Source of the DNA: Novosphingobium sp. TH158
GTDB lineage: Bacteria; Pseudomonadota; Alphaproteobacteria; Sphingomonadales; Sphingomonadaceae
Reading direction: 5' to 3'
Length of the DNA stretch: 64,000 nucleotides
Assembly: GCF_002855555.1 (NCBI RefSeq)
Contig: NZ_PKRT01000001.1
Coordinates: forward strand, 1,578,001-1,642,000
Positions within the stretch are counted from its first letter, which is position 1, and every line of letters begins with the position of its first letter. The notes beneath the pieces are model-generated. The model ran no database searches, was not told where the DNA came from, and was given only the letters and a program-made list of their open reading frames with translations. This document shows, one piece after another, positions 41,702 to 49,782 of the stretch. A program made the translations under genes and the position numbers.

Positions 41702-42849
41702 ACATCACCGCCATGCAGCGCCGCAAACTGGCGCTGATCGCTGTCATAGCCGTGCTCGGCGCTCTGCTGGCCTATGTGGCGCTGCGTTCCGGCCCATTGG
41801 CGCCGATTGCGGTCACGACGGCAAAGGTGGAGAGCCAGTCGCTGCGCCCGGCGTTGTTCGGGGTTGGCACGATCGATGCCGAACGCACCTACCGCGTCGG
41901 GCCGACGTTTGCGGGCCGGGTCAGGAGCCTGACCGTCAATGTCGGTGACCGTGTGGTGGCAGGCCAGACTATTGGTGAGATGGATCCGGTCGATCTGGAT
42001 GACCGGATGGCCGCGCAAGCATCGGCCATGCAGGGTGCCGAGGCGGCTGTTCGCGAGGCCACCGCCCGGCAAGCCTATGCCGCAAGCGAGGCAGGCCGCT
42101 ATGAAAGCCTGCTGGCCGCACGTGCCACCAGCGAAGAGGTGCTGGCCGCCAAACGGCAGGAACTGGTGGCGGCCAAGGCTGCGGCCGCGAACGCCCGGTC
42201 CAATCTGGAGCGGATGCGCGCAGACCTTTCCGGGCTGCAATCGCAACGCGGCAACCTGCGCCTCATTGCGCCGGCATCGGGAATTGTCACGCTGCGAGAG
42301 GTAGAGCCGGGCACGGTTGTGGCCGGTGGGCAGACCGTCATCGAAATCATTGATCCGGCGAGCCTGTGGGTCGATGTCCGGATCGATCAGGTGAGTTCGG
42401 CCGGGCTGCGGGCTGGATTGCCGGCGCGAGTGCAATTGCGATCGAGCGATGGGAAGGTTCTGCATGGCCGGGTGCTACGCATCGAGCCCAGAGCCGATCC
42501 GATCACGGAGGAAACCCTGATCAAGGTGGTGTTCGACACGCTTCCCACGCCGCTCCCCCCGCTTGGCGAATTTGCCGAAGTCACGCTTGACCTTGCCCCG
42601 ATTGCCAAGGGTCCGGTTGTGCCGAATGCCGCAATCCGGCGGATGGGTGACCGCATCGGCGTATGGAAACTTGACGACGGGGACCCTGTGTTTGTGCCGG
42701 TCGAACTCGGCAAGGCCGATCTGGGCGGGCGCGTTCAGGTGCTCAAAGGGCTGGACGATGGCGATACGATCATCGTCTACAGCGAGCAGGAGCTCGGCCC
42801 AAACAGCAATATCAGCGTTGTTGATCGCATTCCCGGGGTCACGCCGTGA
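41698..42849 (+). CDS. DevB/MacA-like periplasmic adaptor of ABC exporter
   Basis: A 383-residue membrane fusion protein with one N-terminal TM anchor (about 11-31). Lipoyl halves flank a coiled-coil hairpin (EAAVREATARQAYAASEAGR) and the barrel motif VTLREVEPGTVVAGGQTV follows. It would link the ABC permease to the outer-membrane channel. Overlaps the permease start by 4 bp. Confidence 0.92.
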   Translation: MNITAMQRRKLALIAVIAVLGALLAYVALRSGPLAPIAVTTAKVESQSLRPALFGVGTIDAERTYRVGPTFAGRVRSLTVNVGDRVVAGQTIGEMDPVDLDDRMAAQASAMQGAEAAVREATARQAYAASEAGRYESLLAARATSEEVLAAKRQELVAAKAAAANARSNLERMRADLSGLQSQRGNLRLIAPASGIVTLREVEPGTVVAGGQTVIEIIDPASLWVDVRIDQVSSAGLRAGLPARVQLRSSDGKVLHGRVLRIEPRADPITEETLIKVVFDTLPTPLPPLGEFAEVTLDLAPIAKGPVVPNAAIRRMGDRIGVWKLDDGDPVFVPVELGKADLGGRVQVLKGLDDGDTIIVYSEQELGPNSNISVVDRIPGVTP

Positions 42850-44051
42850 TCAGCCTTGCCGGGCGGGACATCCTCCACAGCTGGGGGAAGTTCGTGTTTA
42901 CCGGCGTTGGCCTCGGCCTGCTGATCGGGGTAACGCTGGTGATGGCCGGGGTGTATCGCGGCATGGTCGATGACGGGAAGGCACTGCTGGATAACAGCGG
43001 TGCTGATCTGTGGGTGGTGCAGCGCGACACGCTTGGTCCCTACGCGGAATCCTCCAGCATCAGTGATGATCTCTACCGCACCGTGCTGGCCATGCCGGGT
43101 GTCGCCGAGGCTGCCAATGTCACCTATCTGACGATGCAGGTCCGCCAAGGCGAGACCGACGTCAGGGCGATGGTGGTGGGCATCATGCCCGGCGCGGCAT
43201 GGGGATCGCCGGGCTGGCCATCCTATCTGGTCGAAGGTCGCCAGATCACGCGGGGCCATTACGAGGCCGTCGCCGATATTGCCTCGGGCTTTGGGCTGGG
43301 GGATGAGATCACCATTCGCCGCAACCGGTATCAGGTGGTCGGGCTGACGCGCCGCATGGTGTCGTCCAGCGGCGACCCGATGGTGTTCATTCCGCTGAAG
43401 GATGCACAGGAGGCCCAGTTCCTGAAGGACAATGAAGCCATCTGGCAGAACCGTAGGCGAACTGCGGCCAACCCGGCGTTCAATCGTCCCGGACAGCCAG
43501 ATATCCTCGATGCGGTGGATGCCTCCCAGGCCAGCAGCACGTCGGTCAACGCCATTCTGGTGCGGCTTGCGCCCGGCGGCGATGCCGAAGCTGTGGCCCA
43601 GGCGATCCGCCGCTGGAAAAGATTGACTGTCCACACCCGCGCCGAAATGGAAGACATCCTGATCGGCAAGCTGATCGCCACCTCATCACGGCAGATCGGG
43701 ATGTTTCTGGCCATCCTGTCGATCGTCAGCGCAGCGATAGTCGCCTTCATCATCTACTCGCTGACGATGGACAAGATCCGCGAGATCGCGGTGCTCAAGC
43801 TGATCGGCACGCGCAACCGCACGATCGCGGGGATGATCCTCCAGCAGGCCCTTGCGCTTGGGACAATCGGCTTTGCGGTGGGCAAGATCACCGCCACTTT
43901 CGCCGCGCCATACTTCCCCAAATATGTGCTGCTGTTGCCGATGGATGCCATCGCCGGTTTCATCGCGGTGATGATCATCTGCGCGCTCGCCAGCCTGATT
44001 GCGATCAGGATGGCGTTGAAGGTCGATCCGGCCGAAGCGATCGGAGGCTGA
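42846..44051 (+). CDS. FtsX/DevC-like ABC exporter permease
   Basis: A 401-residue permease with a first TM helix (about 15-37), a large periplasmic domain (residues 40-270) and three C-terminal TM helices ending ALKVDPAEAIGG. This is the DevC/MacB-type FtsX fold without the fused ATPase; the ATPase is a separate gene downstream. The last 14 codons are repeated 106 bp later. Confidence 0.92.
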   Translation: MISLAGRDILHSWGKFVFTGVGLGLLIGVTLVMAGVYRGMVDDGKALLDNSGADLWVVQRDTLGPYAESSSISDDLYRTVLAMPGVAEAANVTYLTMQVRQGETDVRAMVVGIMPGAAWGSPGWPSYLVEGRQITRGHYEAVADIASGFGLGDEITIRRNRYQVVGLTRRMVSSSGDPMVFIPLKDAQEAQFLKDNEAIWQNRRRTAANPAFNRPGQPDILDAVDASQASSTSVNAILVRLAPGGDAEAVAQAIRRWKRLTVHTRAEMEDILIGKLIATSSRQIGMFLAILSIVSAAIVAFIIYSLTMDKIREIAVLKLIGTRNRTIAGMILQQALALGTIGFAVGKITATFAAPYFPKYVLLLPMDAIAGFIAVMIICALASLIAIRMALKVDPAEAIGG

Positions 44052-44221
44052 GATGACAGCGCTTGGCATTCGCATCGAAGGACTGAGAAAACGCTACGGC
44101 GAAGGCGACACCGCTATGGCGTTGAAGGTCGATCCGGCCGAAGCGATCGGAGGCTGAGATGACAGCGCTTGGCATTCGCATCGAAGGACTGAGAAAACGC
44201 TACGGCGAAGGCGACACCGCT
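44010..44221 (+). repeat. Exact 106-bp tandem duplication at permease-ATPase junction
   Basis: Unit 1 (44010-44115) and unit 2 (44116-44221) are identical base for base. Each holds the last 42 bp of the permease gene including TGA and the first 63 bp of the ATPase gene. The permease ends in unit 1 and the functional ATPase starts in unit 2. The hybrid region makes a 34-codon frame between them. Confidence 0.95.
44053..44157 (+). CDS. Chimeric 34-codon leader frame created by the duplication
   Basis: Begins as the ATPase N-terminus ([20 protein letters not shown]) and, across the junction, ends as the permease C-terminus (ALKVDPAEAIGG, TGA at 44155-44157). The start has the original GGAGG site and the stop is 1 bp before the ATPase ATG at 44159, so translational coupling is preserved. 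Probably a by-product rather than a functional peptide. Confidence 0.45.
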   Translation: MTALGIRIEGLRKRYGEGDTAMALKVDPAEAIGG

Positions 44222-44869
44222 GTCGATGCCTTGAAGCATGTCGATATGGAGGTTGCGCCGGGAGAAGTGGTTGGTCTGATCGGCCCTTCGGGATCGGGCA
44301 AGAGCACGCTGCTCAAATGCCTTGGCGCGGTGATCGATCCGACCGCAGGCCGCATGACGCTGGGCGGCGAGGTGATTTACGATGATGGCTGGAAGGTTTC
44401 CGACCTGAGGGCGCTGCGCCGCGACAAGATCGGCTTCGTGTTTCAGGCACCCTATCTGATCCCGTTTCTCGATGTGGTGGACAATGTCGCGCTGCTGCCG
44501 ATGCTGGCCGGGCTGCCCAATGCCGAAGCCCGCGCGCGCGCATTGGAATTGCTGACCGCGCTGGATGTGCACCACCGGGCAGCGGCCATGCCGTCGCAAT
44601 TGTCGGGCGGGGAACAGCAACGCGTCGCCATCGCGCGCGGTCTGATCAATCGCCCGCCGGTGATCCTGGCTGACGAGCCGACGGCGCCGCTGGACTCCGA
44701 ACGCGCCATGGCGGTGATGCGGATCCTGAATGAGATGGCCGAAAAATATCAGACCGCCATCATCATCGTCACCCATGACGAAAAGATCATTCCGACCTTC
44801 AAGCGAATTTATCATATCCGGGACGGCATCACGTCCGAAGAAGCGGGTGAAGGACGGCCCATCTCATGA
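44159..44869 (+). CDS. DevA/LolD-like ABC exporter ATPase
   Basis: A 236-residue ATPase with Walker [11 protein letters not shown]-loop [10 protein letters not shown], signature LSGGEQQR and Walker [15 protein letters not shown], followed by the H-loop VTHDEK. It energises the FtsX-type permease. The start is the ATG in the second copy of the 106-bp repeat with GGAGG upstream. Overlaps the outer-membrane channel gene by 4 bp. Confidence 0.94.
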   Translation: MTALGIRIEGLRKRYGEGDTAVDALKHVDMEVAPGEVVGLIGPSGSGKSTLLKCLGAVIDPTAGRMTLGGEVIYDDGWKVSDLRALRRDKIGFVFQAPYLIPFLDVVDNVALLPMLAGLPNAEARARALELLTALDVHHRAAAMPSQLSGGEQQRVAIARGLINRPPVILADEPTAPLDSERAMAVMRILNEMAEKYQTAIIIVTHDEKIIPTFKRIYHIRDGITSEEAGEGRPIS

Positions 44870-46374
44870 CCCTTGGCAAAAACCACACGCCGCTGCCGCA
44901 ATCAGGAAAGCCGGTCTTGGCCACCCGCCATGCCGCCAGCCTTGCCTTGATGGTTGTGCTGGCCGGATGCGCTGCGGGGCCGGATTTCGAACGGCCCGCG
45001 CCGCCGGTGTCCGAAACCTATTCGTCCCATGCCGACAACGCGCTCGTCACGCCGGCTCCTTCCGCAGTGGACAGCGCCCAGCGGGTTGTGCCGGGAATGC
45101 CGGTGGCAGCGGAATGGTGGCGCACCTTCGGATCGCCGCGGCTCGATGCGTTGATTGCCGATGGCTTGCAGCACAGTCCCACACTGGCCGCCGCGCAAGC
45201 CACGCTGCGGCAGGCGCAGGAGCTGCAGCAAGCCCGCGCCGGATCGACGCAGTTGCCGCAGGCCGAAATCGGTGCATCGGCGCAGCGTCAGCGGTTCAAT
45301 CCGGGAGCCTTGGGGCAGGATCAGGACCCCCGCGAATTCAGCCTTTACAACGCCGGCGTCACGGTCAGCTACAATCTCGACCCGGCCGGCAGCAATCGCC
45401 GTGCGATCGAGGCGCTGTCAGCGCGCGCCGACACGCAGGGGTTTGAATTGCAGGCCGCCCGGCTGACGCTGGCGGGCAACATTGCGACCGCTGCTTTCGC
45501 GCGAGCGCAGATCGCCGCGCAGATCGAAAGCACCACGGCGCTGCTCGCCAACATCGAAGAACAACGCGATATTGCCCGCGCTCGGCTGCGGCTGGGCAAT
45601 GCCGCCGCCGATGAAGTGCTGGCGCTGGACACACAGACTGAGCAGCTCCGGGCCGGGCTTCCCGTGCTCAGGCAGCAACTGGCGGAAACCGAACATCTGC
45701 TGGCCACGCTGGCGGGCCGGGCACCCGGCCAGGGCGGTGTCCCCGATTTCGCGCTGAGCGAGTTCACCTTGCCGCAGGATTTGCCGCTGGTTGTGCCTTC
45801 GCAGCTTGTTCGCCAACGGCCCGACATTCTGGCGGCCGAAGCCATGGTCCATGCCGCCAACGCGGATTACGGCGTGGCCGTGGCGCAGATGTATCCGCAA
45901 CTGAACCTCAGCGCGACGCTGGGCACGCAGGCGCTGACGGGCGACGCGCTGTTCGGCGGCCAGTCGATTGTCTGGAATATCATCGGGCAGTTGACCCAGC
46001 CGCTCTTCAACTCCGGCCTTCCTCATGAAAAACGGGCGGCGCTTGCCGGGTTCGATGCTGCCACGGCCCATTACAAGGAGGCGGTGCTGAAGGCCTTGCG
46101 CGACGTGGCCAATGTGCTGGTGGCGGTGGACACCGACGCCCACGCTCTCGCCGCGCAGTCCAGCGCCGCTGCTGCTGCTCAAGGATCGCTGAAGACGATG
46201 CAGCGACGCTACCAGCTTGGCGCGGCAAGCCATGTCGAGGTTCTGATCGCCGCCCAGCAGGCAGAGCGGGCACAGCTGGCGGTGATCGCGGCCCGGGCCG
46301 ACCGTCTGGCAAACAGCGCCGCCTTCTATGTTGCGATGGGGGGCGGGCCAGTTCCAGCTGAGGTCACGGAGTAG
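44866..46374 (+). CDS. NodT/OprM-like outer-membrane efflux lipoprotein
   Basis: A 502-residue outer-membrane factor. Lipobox LAGCAAGPDFERP (Cys at about 34), then the RND-type OMF domain with EWWRTFGSPRLDALIADGLQ, RQRPDILAAEAMVHAANADYGVA and the C-terminal RRYQLGAASHVEVLIA. It completes a self-contained tetR-adaptor-permease-ATPase-channel operon. Substrate unknown. Confidence 0.93.
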   Translation: MTLGKNHTPLPQSGKPVLATRHAASLALMVVLAGCAAGPDFERPAPPVSETYSSHADNALVTPAPSAVDSAQRVVPGMPVAAEWWRTFGSPRLDALIADGLQHSPTLAAAQATLRQAQELQQARAGSTQLPQAEIGASAQRQRFNPGALGQDQDPREFSLYNAGVTVSYNLDPAGSNRRAIEALSARADTQGFELQAARLTLAGNIATAAFARAQIAAQIESTTALLANIEEQRDIARARLRLGNAAADEVLALDTQTEQLRAGLPVLRQQLAETEHLLATLAGRAPGQGGVPDFALSEFTLPQDLPLVVPSQLVRQRPDILAAEAMVHAANADYGVAVAQMYPQLNLSATLGTQALTGDALFGGQSIVWNIIGQLTQPLFNSGLPHEKRAALAGFDAATAHYKEAVLKALRDVANVLVAVDTDAHALAAQSSAAAAAQGSLKTMQRRYQLGAASHVEVLIAAQQAERAQLAVIAARADRLANSAAFYVAMGGGPVPAEVTE

Positions 46375-47363
46375 CCTTTGATCTTTGCCTAATGCCGCCA
46401 GTAAATGGAACTATGCCTCCCGGCGCCCAGCAGATCATCTCCGTGTGGCGAGCGGTTCGGGAACATTGACCGAAAGCCTCGTCGATCCGAGCACCTATTT
46501 CCCTCGCCGTCACGCCGGAAACTCGCGCGACCCTGAAAACTCGCCGTTCAGCAAATCACCAAGTTGCAGGCGCGAAGCGCCCTGCGGCAGCTTCCTTAGA
46601 GTCGGCTTGCAGCTTTAGCTCGGCCGTGGTCAAGAACCCGTTATTTGGCAACCAGCCCAGTTGTTGGCGGGATGCCGGCAGCATTGGCCAAGCGCTCGTC
46701 GTCGGATATTGGCGAAACCCGCCGTTCGGCACCTCGCCGTCGGACGGCAGGAAAGTCTAAAATTCAGCCATCCAGGTTGACTGGTAACCTTGTCCGCTTT
46801 CTGGCGATCGACATGCTACCCACCAACCGACGTAGTTGCTCAAAACGGACATCTGAATTCCTCCGACGACCCTGCGCGGGGCGATCCCACACTCAGTCTA
46901 AGCGAGATGTCGATTTCATCGTCGAGCTTAGAGACCGGTCTCGATCTTATAAGCTCGAAACATAGGCACACCCTACGCGACAGGTCGCCATGATATTGCA
47001 ATGAAATTAAACAAGAAAATGTCGGAACGTGCGCATGGCAGCTTCTCAATCAAATCCGACTGACCAATCGGATCAGATAAGTTGATCGTTATGCCGCTGG
47101 AAAAGCGATACATTTTTCAGACTTCAATCATGCGAATCTGATTAGAAGGTCGCAAGTTCAAATCTGACCCACATTGTCCCACGTTTTCCACAGGCATCCG
47201 GCTGATGAAGGGGCTCATCTGGGGGCCTCAGAAGGCTGCGGTGTAAAAATTAATACGATCTATCAATATATTGAGCCGACGATTGGCTTCCCTTCACCCG
47301 CTCCTGACCGGCCCCCACTGAGTGGTCCGCTATGTTTGTTAGTGTAAAACCGGCTCTGGTGCC
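46375..47363. other. Gene-poor interval
   Basis: 989 bp with no convincing gene. The frames at 46385-46618 and 46645-46965 lack ribosome-binding sites, domain features and Sphingomonad-like codon use. Base composition falls, with an AT-rich part near 46980-47300. A tRNA-like fragment lies at 47134-47182. It reads like decayed mobile-element DNA. Confidence 0.6.
47134..47182 (+). other. tRNA 3'-half-like fragment
   Basis: GATTAGAAGGTC followed by GCAAGTTCAAATCTGAC resembles a variable loop and T-arm (TTCAAAT loop), but two T-stem pairs are broken (GCAAG against CTGAC) and no 5' half or paired acceptor is visible. It may be a degraded attachment site. Not a functional tRNA. Confidence 0.3.
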
Positions 47364-47771
47364 ATGGCTGGCCGCAGGTGGAGCGAAGCGGAACCGGAGG
47401 GCATGGAGGCTGCCGATCCAGACCTGCCTGACGCTGCTGTTGAACACATCAGCCACATGCTGACGCTAGCCAAGAGCAAGCATCAGGAGGCCATGGCGTT
47501 GCTCGGTACGCCTGATCCGAGCGCAGTTCCTCGACTGCGGGAGGTGCTTCGGTTGCTTGAGGAGGTCGAGCTTCTGGCCGACGACGCCTCGACTTACGTC
47601 GAGACCGGCGTGATGAAAGCGGCCCTCAAGGATCTGCACTTTCAGCAGGCCAGCGTTCAAATGGCGATTGCCCAGCTTGAGCAGATGAAGGCGCGGTCAC
47701 CCTGGGCAACGCCCTGGCCGTGGATCACGATTATGGCCCTGGCGCTGATCATCGCCCAAGCTTTGCGTTGA
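47364..47771 (+). CDS. Hypothetical protein with C-terminal TM anchor
   Basis: 135 residues (a start at Met14, 47403, is also possible). The central part is a helical, Leu-rich, acidic domain (VPRLREVLRLLEEVELLADD), then a coiled coil and one C-terminal TM helix (WPWITIMALALIIAQALR). It would be a tail-anchored inner-membrane protein. No family recognised; isolated between the gene-poor interval and the tRNA. Confidence 0.55.
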   Translation: MAGRRWSEAEPEGMEAADPDLPDAAVEHISHMLTLAKSKHQEAMALLGTPDPSAVPRLREVLRLLEEVELLADDASTYVETGVMKAALKDLHFQQASVQMAIAQLEQMKARSPWATPWPWITIMALALIIAQALR

Positions 47772-48038
47772 TGCAGTGGTTGGAACCGGGACGGTTTTTG
47801 AGGTGAATCTCGGTTCTGACCCCAAAATGGCGCGCCAGAATATCTGCATATTTTCAATGCGATAAAGCTCTACACTAAAATCGGTGTAGTCGAGAGCTTT
47901 GGAGAATATCGGCAGAGAGAGAGCATGTCAGGGGCATATCAGGCCTAACCCGGTGGAGAGCCCTTTGCCTATAACCCTTGAAACAAACGGGATTTTTCGA
48001 TCTCAACCCATGAAATAGAATGATTCCAATGGGTTAAA

Positions 48039-48129
48039 TGGCGGAGCGGGAGGGATTCGAACCCTCGATACGCTTTTGACGTATACTCACTTTCCAGGCG
48101 AGCGCCTTCGACCACTCGGCCACCGCTCC
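48039..48129 (-). tRNA. tRNA-Ser (anticodon GGA)
   Basis: 91 nt on the minus strand including encoded CCA. Acceptor stem GGAGCGG pairs with CCGCTCC; anticodon loop CTGGAAA; a long type-II variable arm (GTATACG ... CGTATC) and a T-arm with GGTTCGAATC confirm Ser. Discriminator is G. Its 3' end faces the accessory region to the left, the usual orientation for an island insertion site. Confidence 0.96.
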
Positions 48130-48257
48130 GCAAGTGCCTGAACGATACGGGCAAGGCCCGGACCGTGAATCAGGCGATATTCCAATCGCACTGGAAGCCG
48201 CGGCACTAGCGATCCCTTTGGGGTTTCGCAAGCCGGAAGCTTGGCTATGCTTGCGCC

Positions 48258-48662
48258 ATGGATCGCTGTTTCGGACTTCCCCCTTCGCTTGACGATATCG
48301 ACGCGCTTGCCCGCCATGCGCTGGACCGGTTGCCCGCCCGGTTTCGCCAGCATCTCGACGGGGTGCGGCTGGTGGTGGAGGACTTTGCCGACGAGGCGAC
48401 GCTGGCCGCGCTGGGGATCGAGGATGCTTTCGAGCTGACCGGCCTCTACGAAGGCGTTCCGATGGGCGAGAAGTTCTCGGTCGGCAGCGGTGCGATGCCC
48501 GATCGCATCCGGCTGTTCCGTGCGCCCATCCTTGATGAGTGGGCGGCGCGCGGGGATGAGACGCTGGAACATCTTGTGGCCCATGTCCTGATCCACGAAG
48601 TAGGCCACCACTTCGGCCTTTCGGACGAGGCCATGGCGGCGCTTGAAGAAAGCGTGGCCTAG
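48258..48662 (+). CDS. Metallopeptidase-family protein (Zincin_1/DUF1025 type)
   Basis: A 134-residue small zincin. The zinc motif HVLIHEVGHHFGLSD (HExxHHxGLSD) near the C-terminus, with preceding ETLEHLVA, is the family signature; RIRLFRAPIL forms the usual beta-edge. Family members are soluble and of unknown substrate. First gene right of the tRNA. Confidence 0.9.
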   Translation: MDRCFGLPPSLDDIDALARHALDRLPARFRQHLDGVRLVVEDFADEATLAALGIEDAFELTGLYEGVPMGEKFSVGSGAMPDRIRLFRAPILDEWAARGDETLEHLVAHVLIHEVGHHFGLSDEAMAALEESVA

Positions 48663-48696
48663 TTGCTTTCCGGAGCGGGCGTGGCAGGATGGCCTG

Positions 48697-49764
48697 ATGC
48701 GCAAGTTCCTGAACACACTTTCCTTCGGACCTGGCCTTGGCCTGCTCCTCGCCTTCCCGGCCGCGCCGCTGGCCGCACAGGACAAGCCGCTTGCCCCATC
48801 GGAGATCGTGGCCGCCGCGCCCCGGACCGACTGGGTGGCCATCGCGCCATCCGACCTGCTGGTGATGACGCTGGCGCTCGATGTCGCGGGAAAGCCGCGT
48901 CGCGTGGTGATCCAGCTGATGCCGTCGCCGTTCAGCGAGGGCTGGGTGCGCAACATCCGCAAGCTGGCGGCAGCGCGCTTCTGGGATGGCTTGTCGGTCA
49001 ACCGGGTCCAGGACAATTACGTGGTCCAGTGGGGCGATGCCGATGCTGAGGACAAGGCGAAGGCCCGCGCGCTGCCGCAGGGCCTCTCCAGGATGCCGGA
49101 GGCGGACTATACGACCGCTTTCAAGCCGGGGATGTTTGCGCGGCGCCTGACGCCCTGGGGCAGGCGCGATGCCATCATATCGCGCGATCCGGTGCCCATG
49201 CTGGTGACCCAGCAGGCCGCCGAGCCGAACTTTGCCGATCCCCATGCCATCAGCGTCGGCTTCGCATCGGGTTTTCCCGTCGCCATGACCTATCCACCCT
49301 ACCGCATGGCAACCGATCCGAAGGCGGAAAAGGGGCCCGAACAGCCGGAACGGGTCTGGCCCGTGCACTGCTATGGCATGGTCGGCGTGGGCCGGGACAT
49401 GTCTCCCGACACCGGCAGCGGGGCCGAGCTTTATACCGTGATCGGCCAGGCCCCCCGCCATCTCGACCGCAACATTGCGCTGGTCGGCCGGGTGATCGAG
49501 GGGATCGAGAACCTCTCAAGCCTGCCGCGCGGAACGGGGGCACTAGGCTTCTACGAAAGTGCGGCGGAGCGCACGCCGATCTTGACCGTGCGCATGGGTG
49601 ACGAGGTGGAAGGGCTGCCGGCTTATGAATACCTCTCGACCGAGAGCCGCAGCTTCGCCGCCTATGCCGATGCGCGCGCGAACCGGCGCGATGCGTTCTT
49701 CATCCGGCCGGCAGGCGGTGCGGACCTGTGCAACATCCCGGTGCCGGTTCGGCGGGCGCAATAG
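48697..49764 (+). CDS. Secreted cyclophilin-type peptidyl-prolyl isomerase
   Basis: About 355 residues. ATG 48697 starts a signal peptide ending APLAAQ. The cyclophilin core is seen in NIRKLAAARFWDGLSVNRVQDNYVVQWGD and later GSGAELYTVIGQAPRHLDRNIALVGRVIEG. It folds periplasmic proteins. The longer open frame upstream overlaps the metallopeptidase stop and is unlikely. Confidence 0.9.
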   Translation: MRKFLNTLSFGPGLGLLLAFPAAPLAAQDKPLAPSEIVAAAPRTDWVAIAPSDLLVMTLALDVAGKPRRVVIQLMPSPFSEGWVRNIRKLAAARFWDGLSVNRVQDNYVVQWGDADAEDKAKARALPQGLSRMPEADYTTAFKPGMFARRLTPWGRRDAIISRDPVPMLVTQQAAEPNFADPHAISVGFASGFPVAMTYPPYRMATDPKAEKGPEQPERVWPVHCYGMVGVGRDMSPDTGSGAELYTVIGQAPRHLDRNIALVGRVIEGIENLSSLPRGTGALGFYESAAERTPILTVRMGDEVEGLPAYEYLSTESRSFAAYADARANRRDAFFIRPAGGADLCNIPVPVRRAQ

Positions 49765-49782
49765 TGCACCCGGCGGGGCGAG

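Noticed and set aside
46385..46965. Two plus-strand frames of 77 and 106 codons
   Set aside because: No start signals, no domains and non-coding-like composition; included in the gene-poor interval instead.
47778..47822. Imperfect inverted repeat GGAACCGGGA / TCTCGGTTC
   Set aside because: Arms are mismatched, the loop is long and no T-run follows, so it was not called a terminator.
48034..49461. 475-codon minus-strand frame crossing the tRNA
   Set aside because: It overlaps tRNA-Ser and runs antisense to the cyclophilin and metallopeptidase genes.
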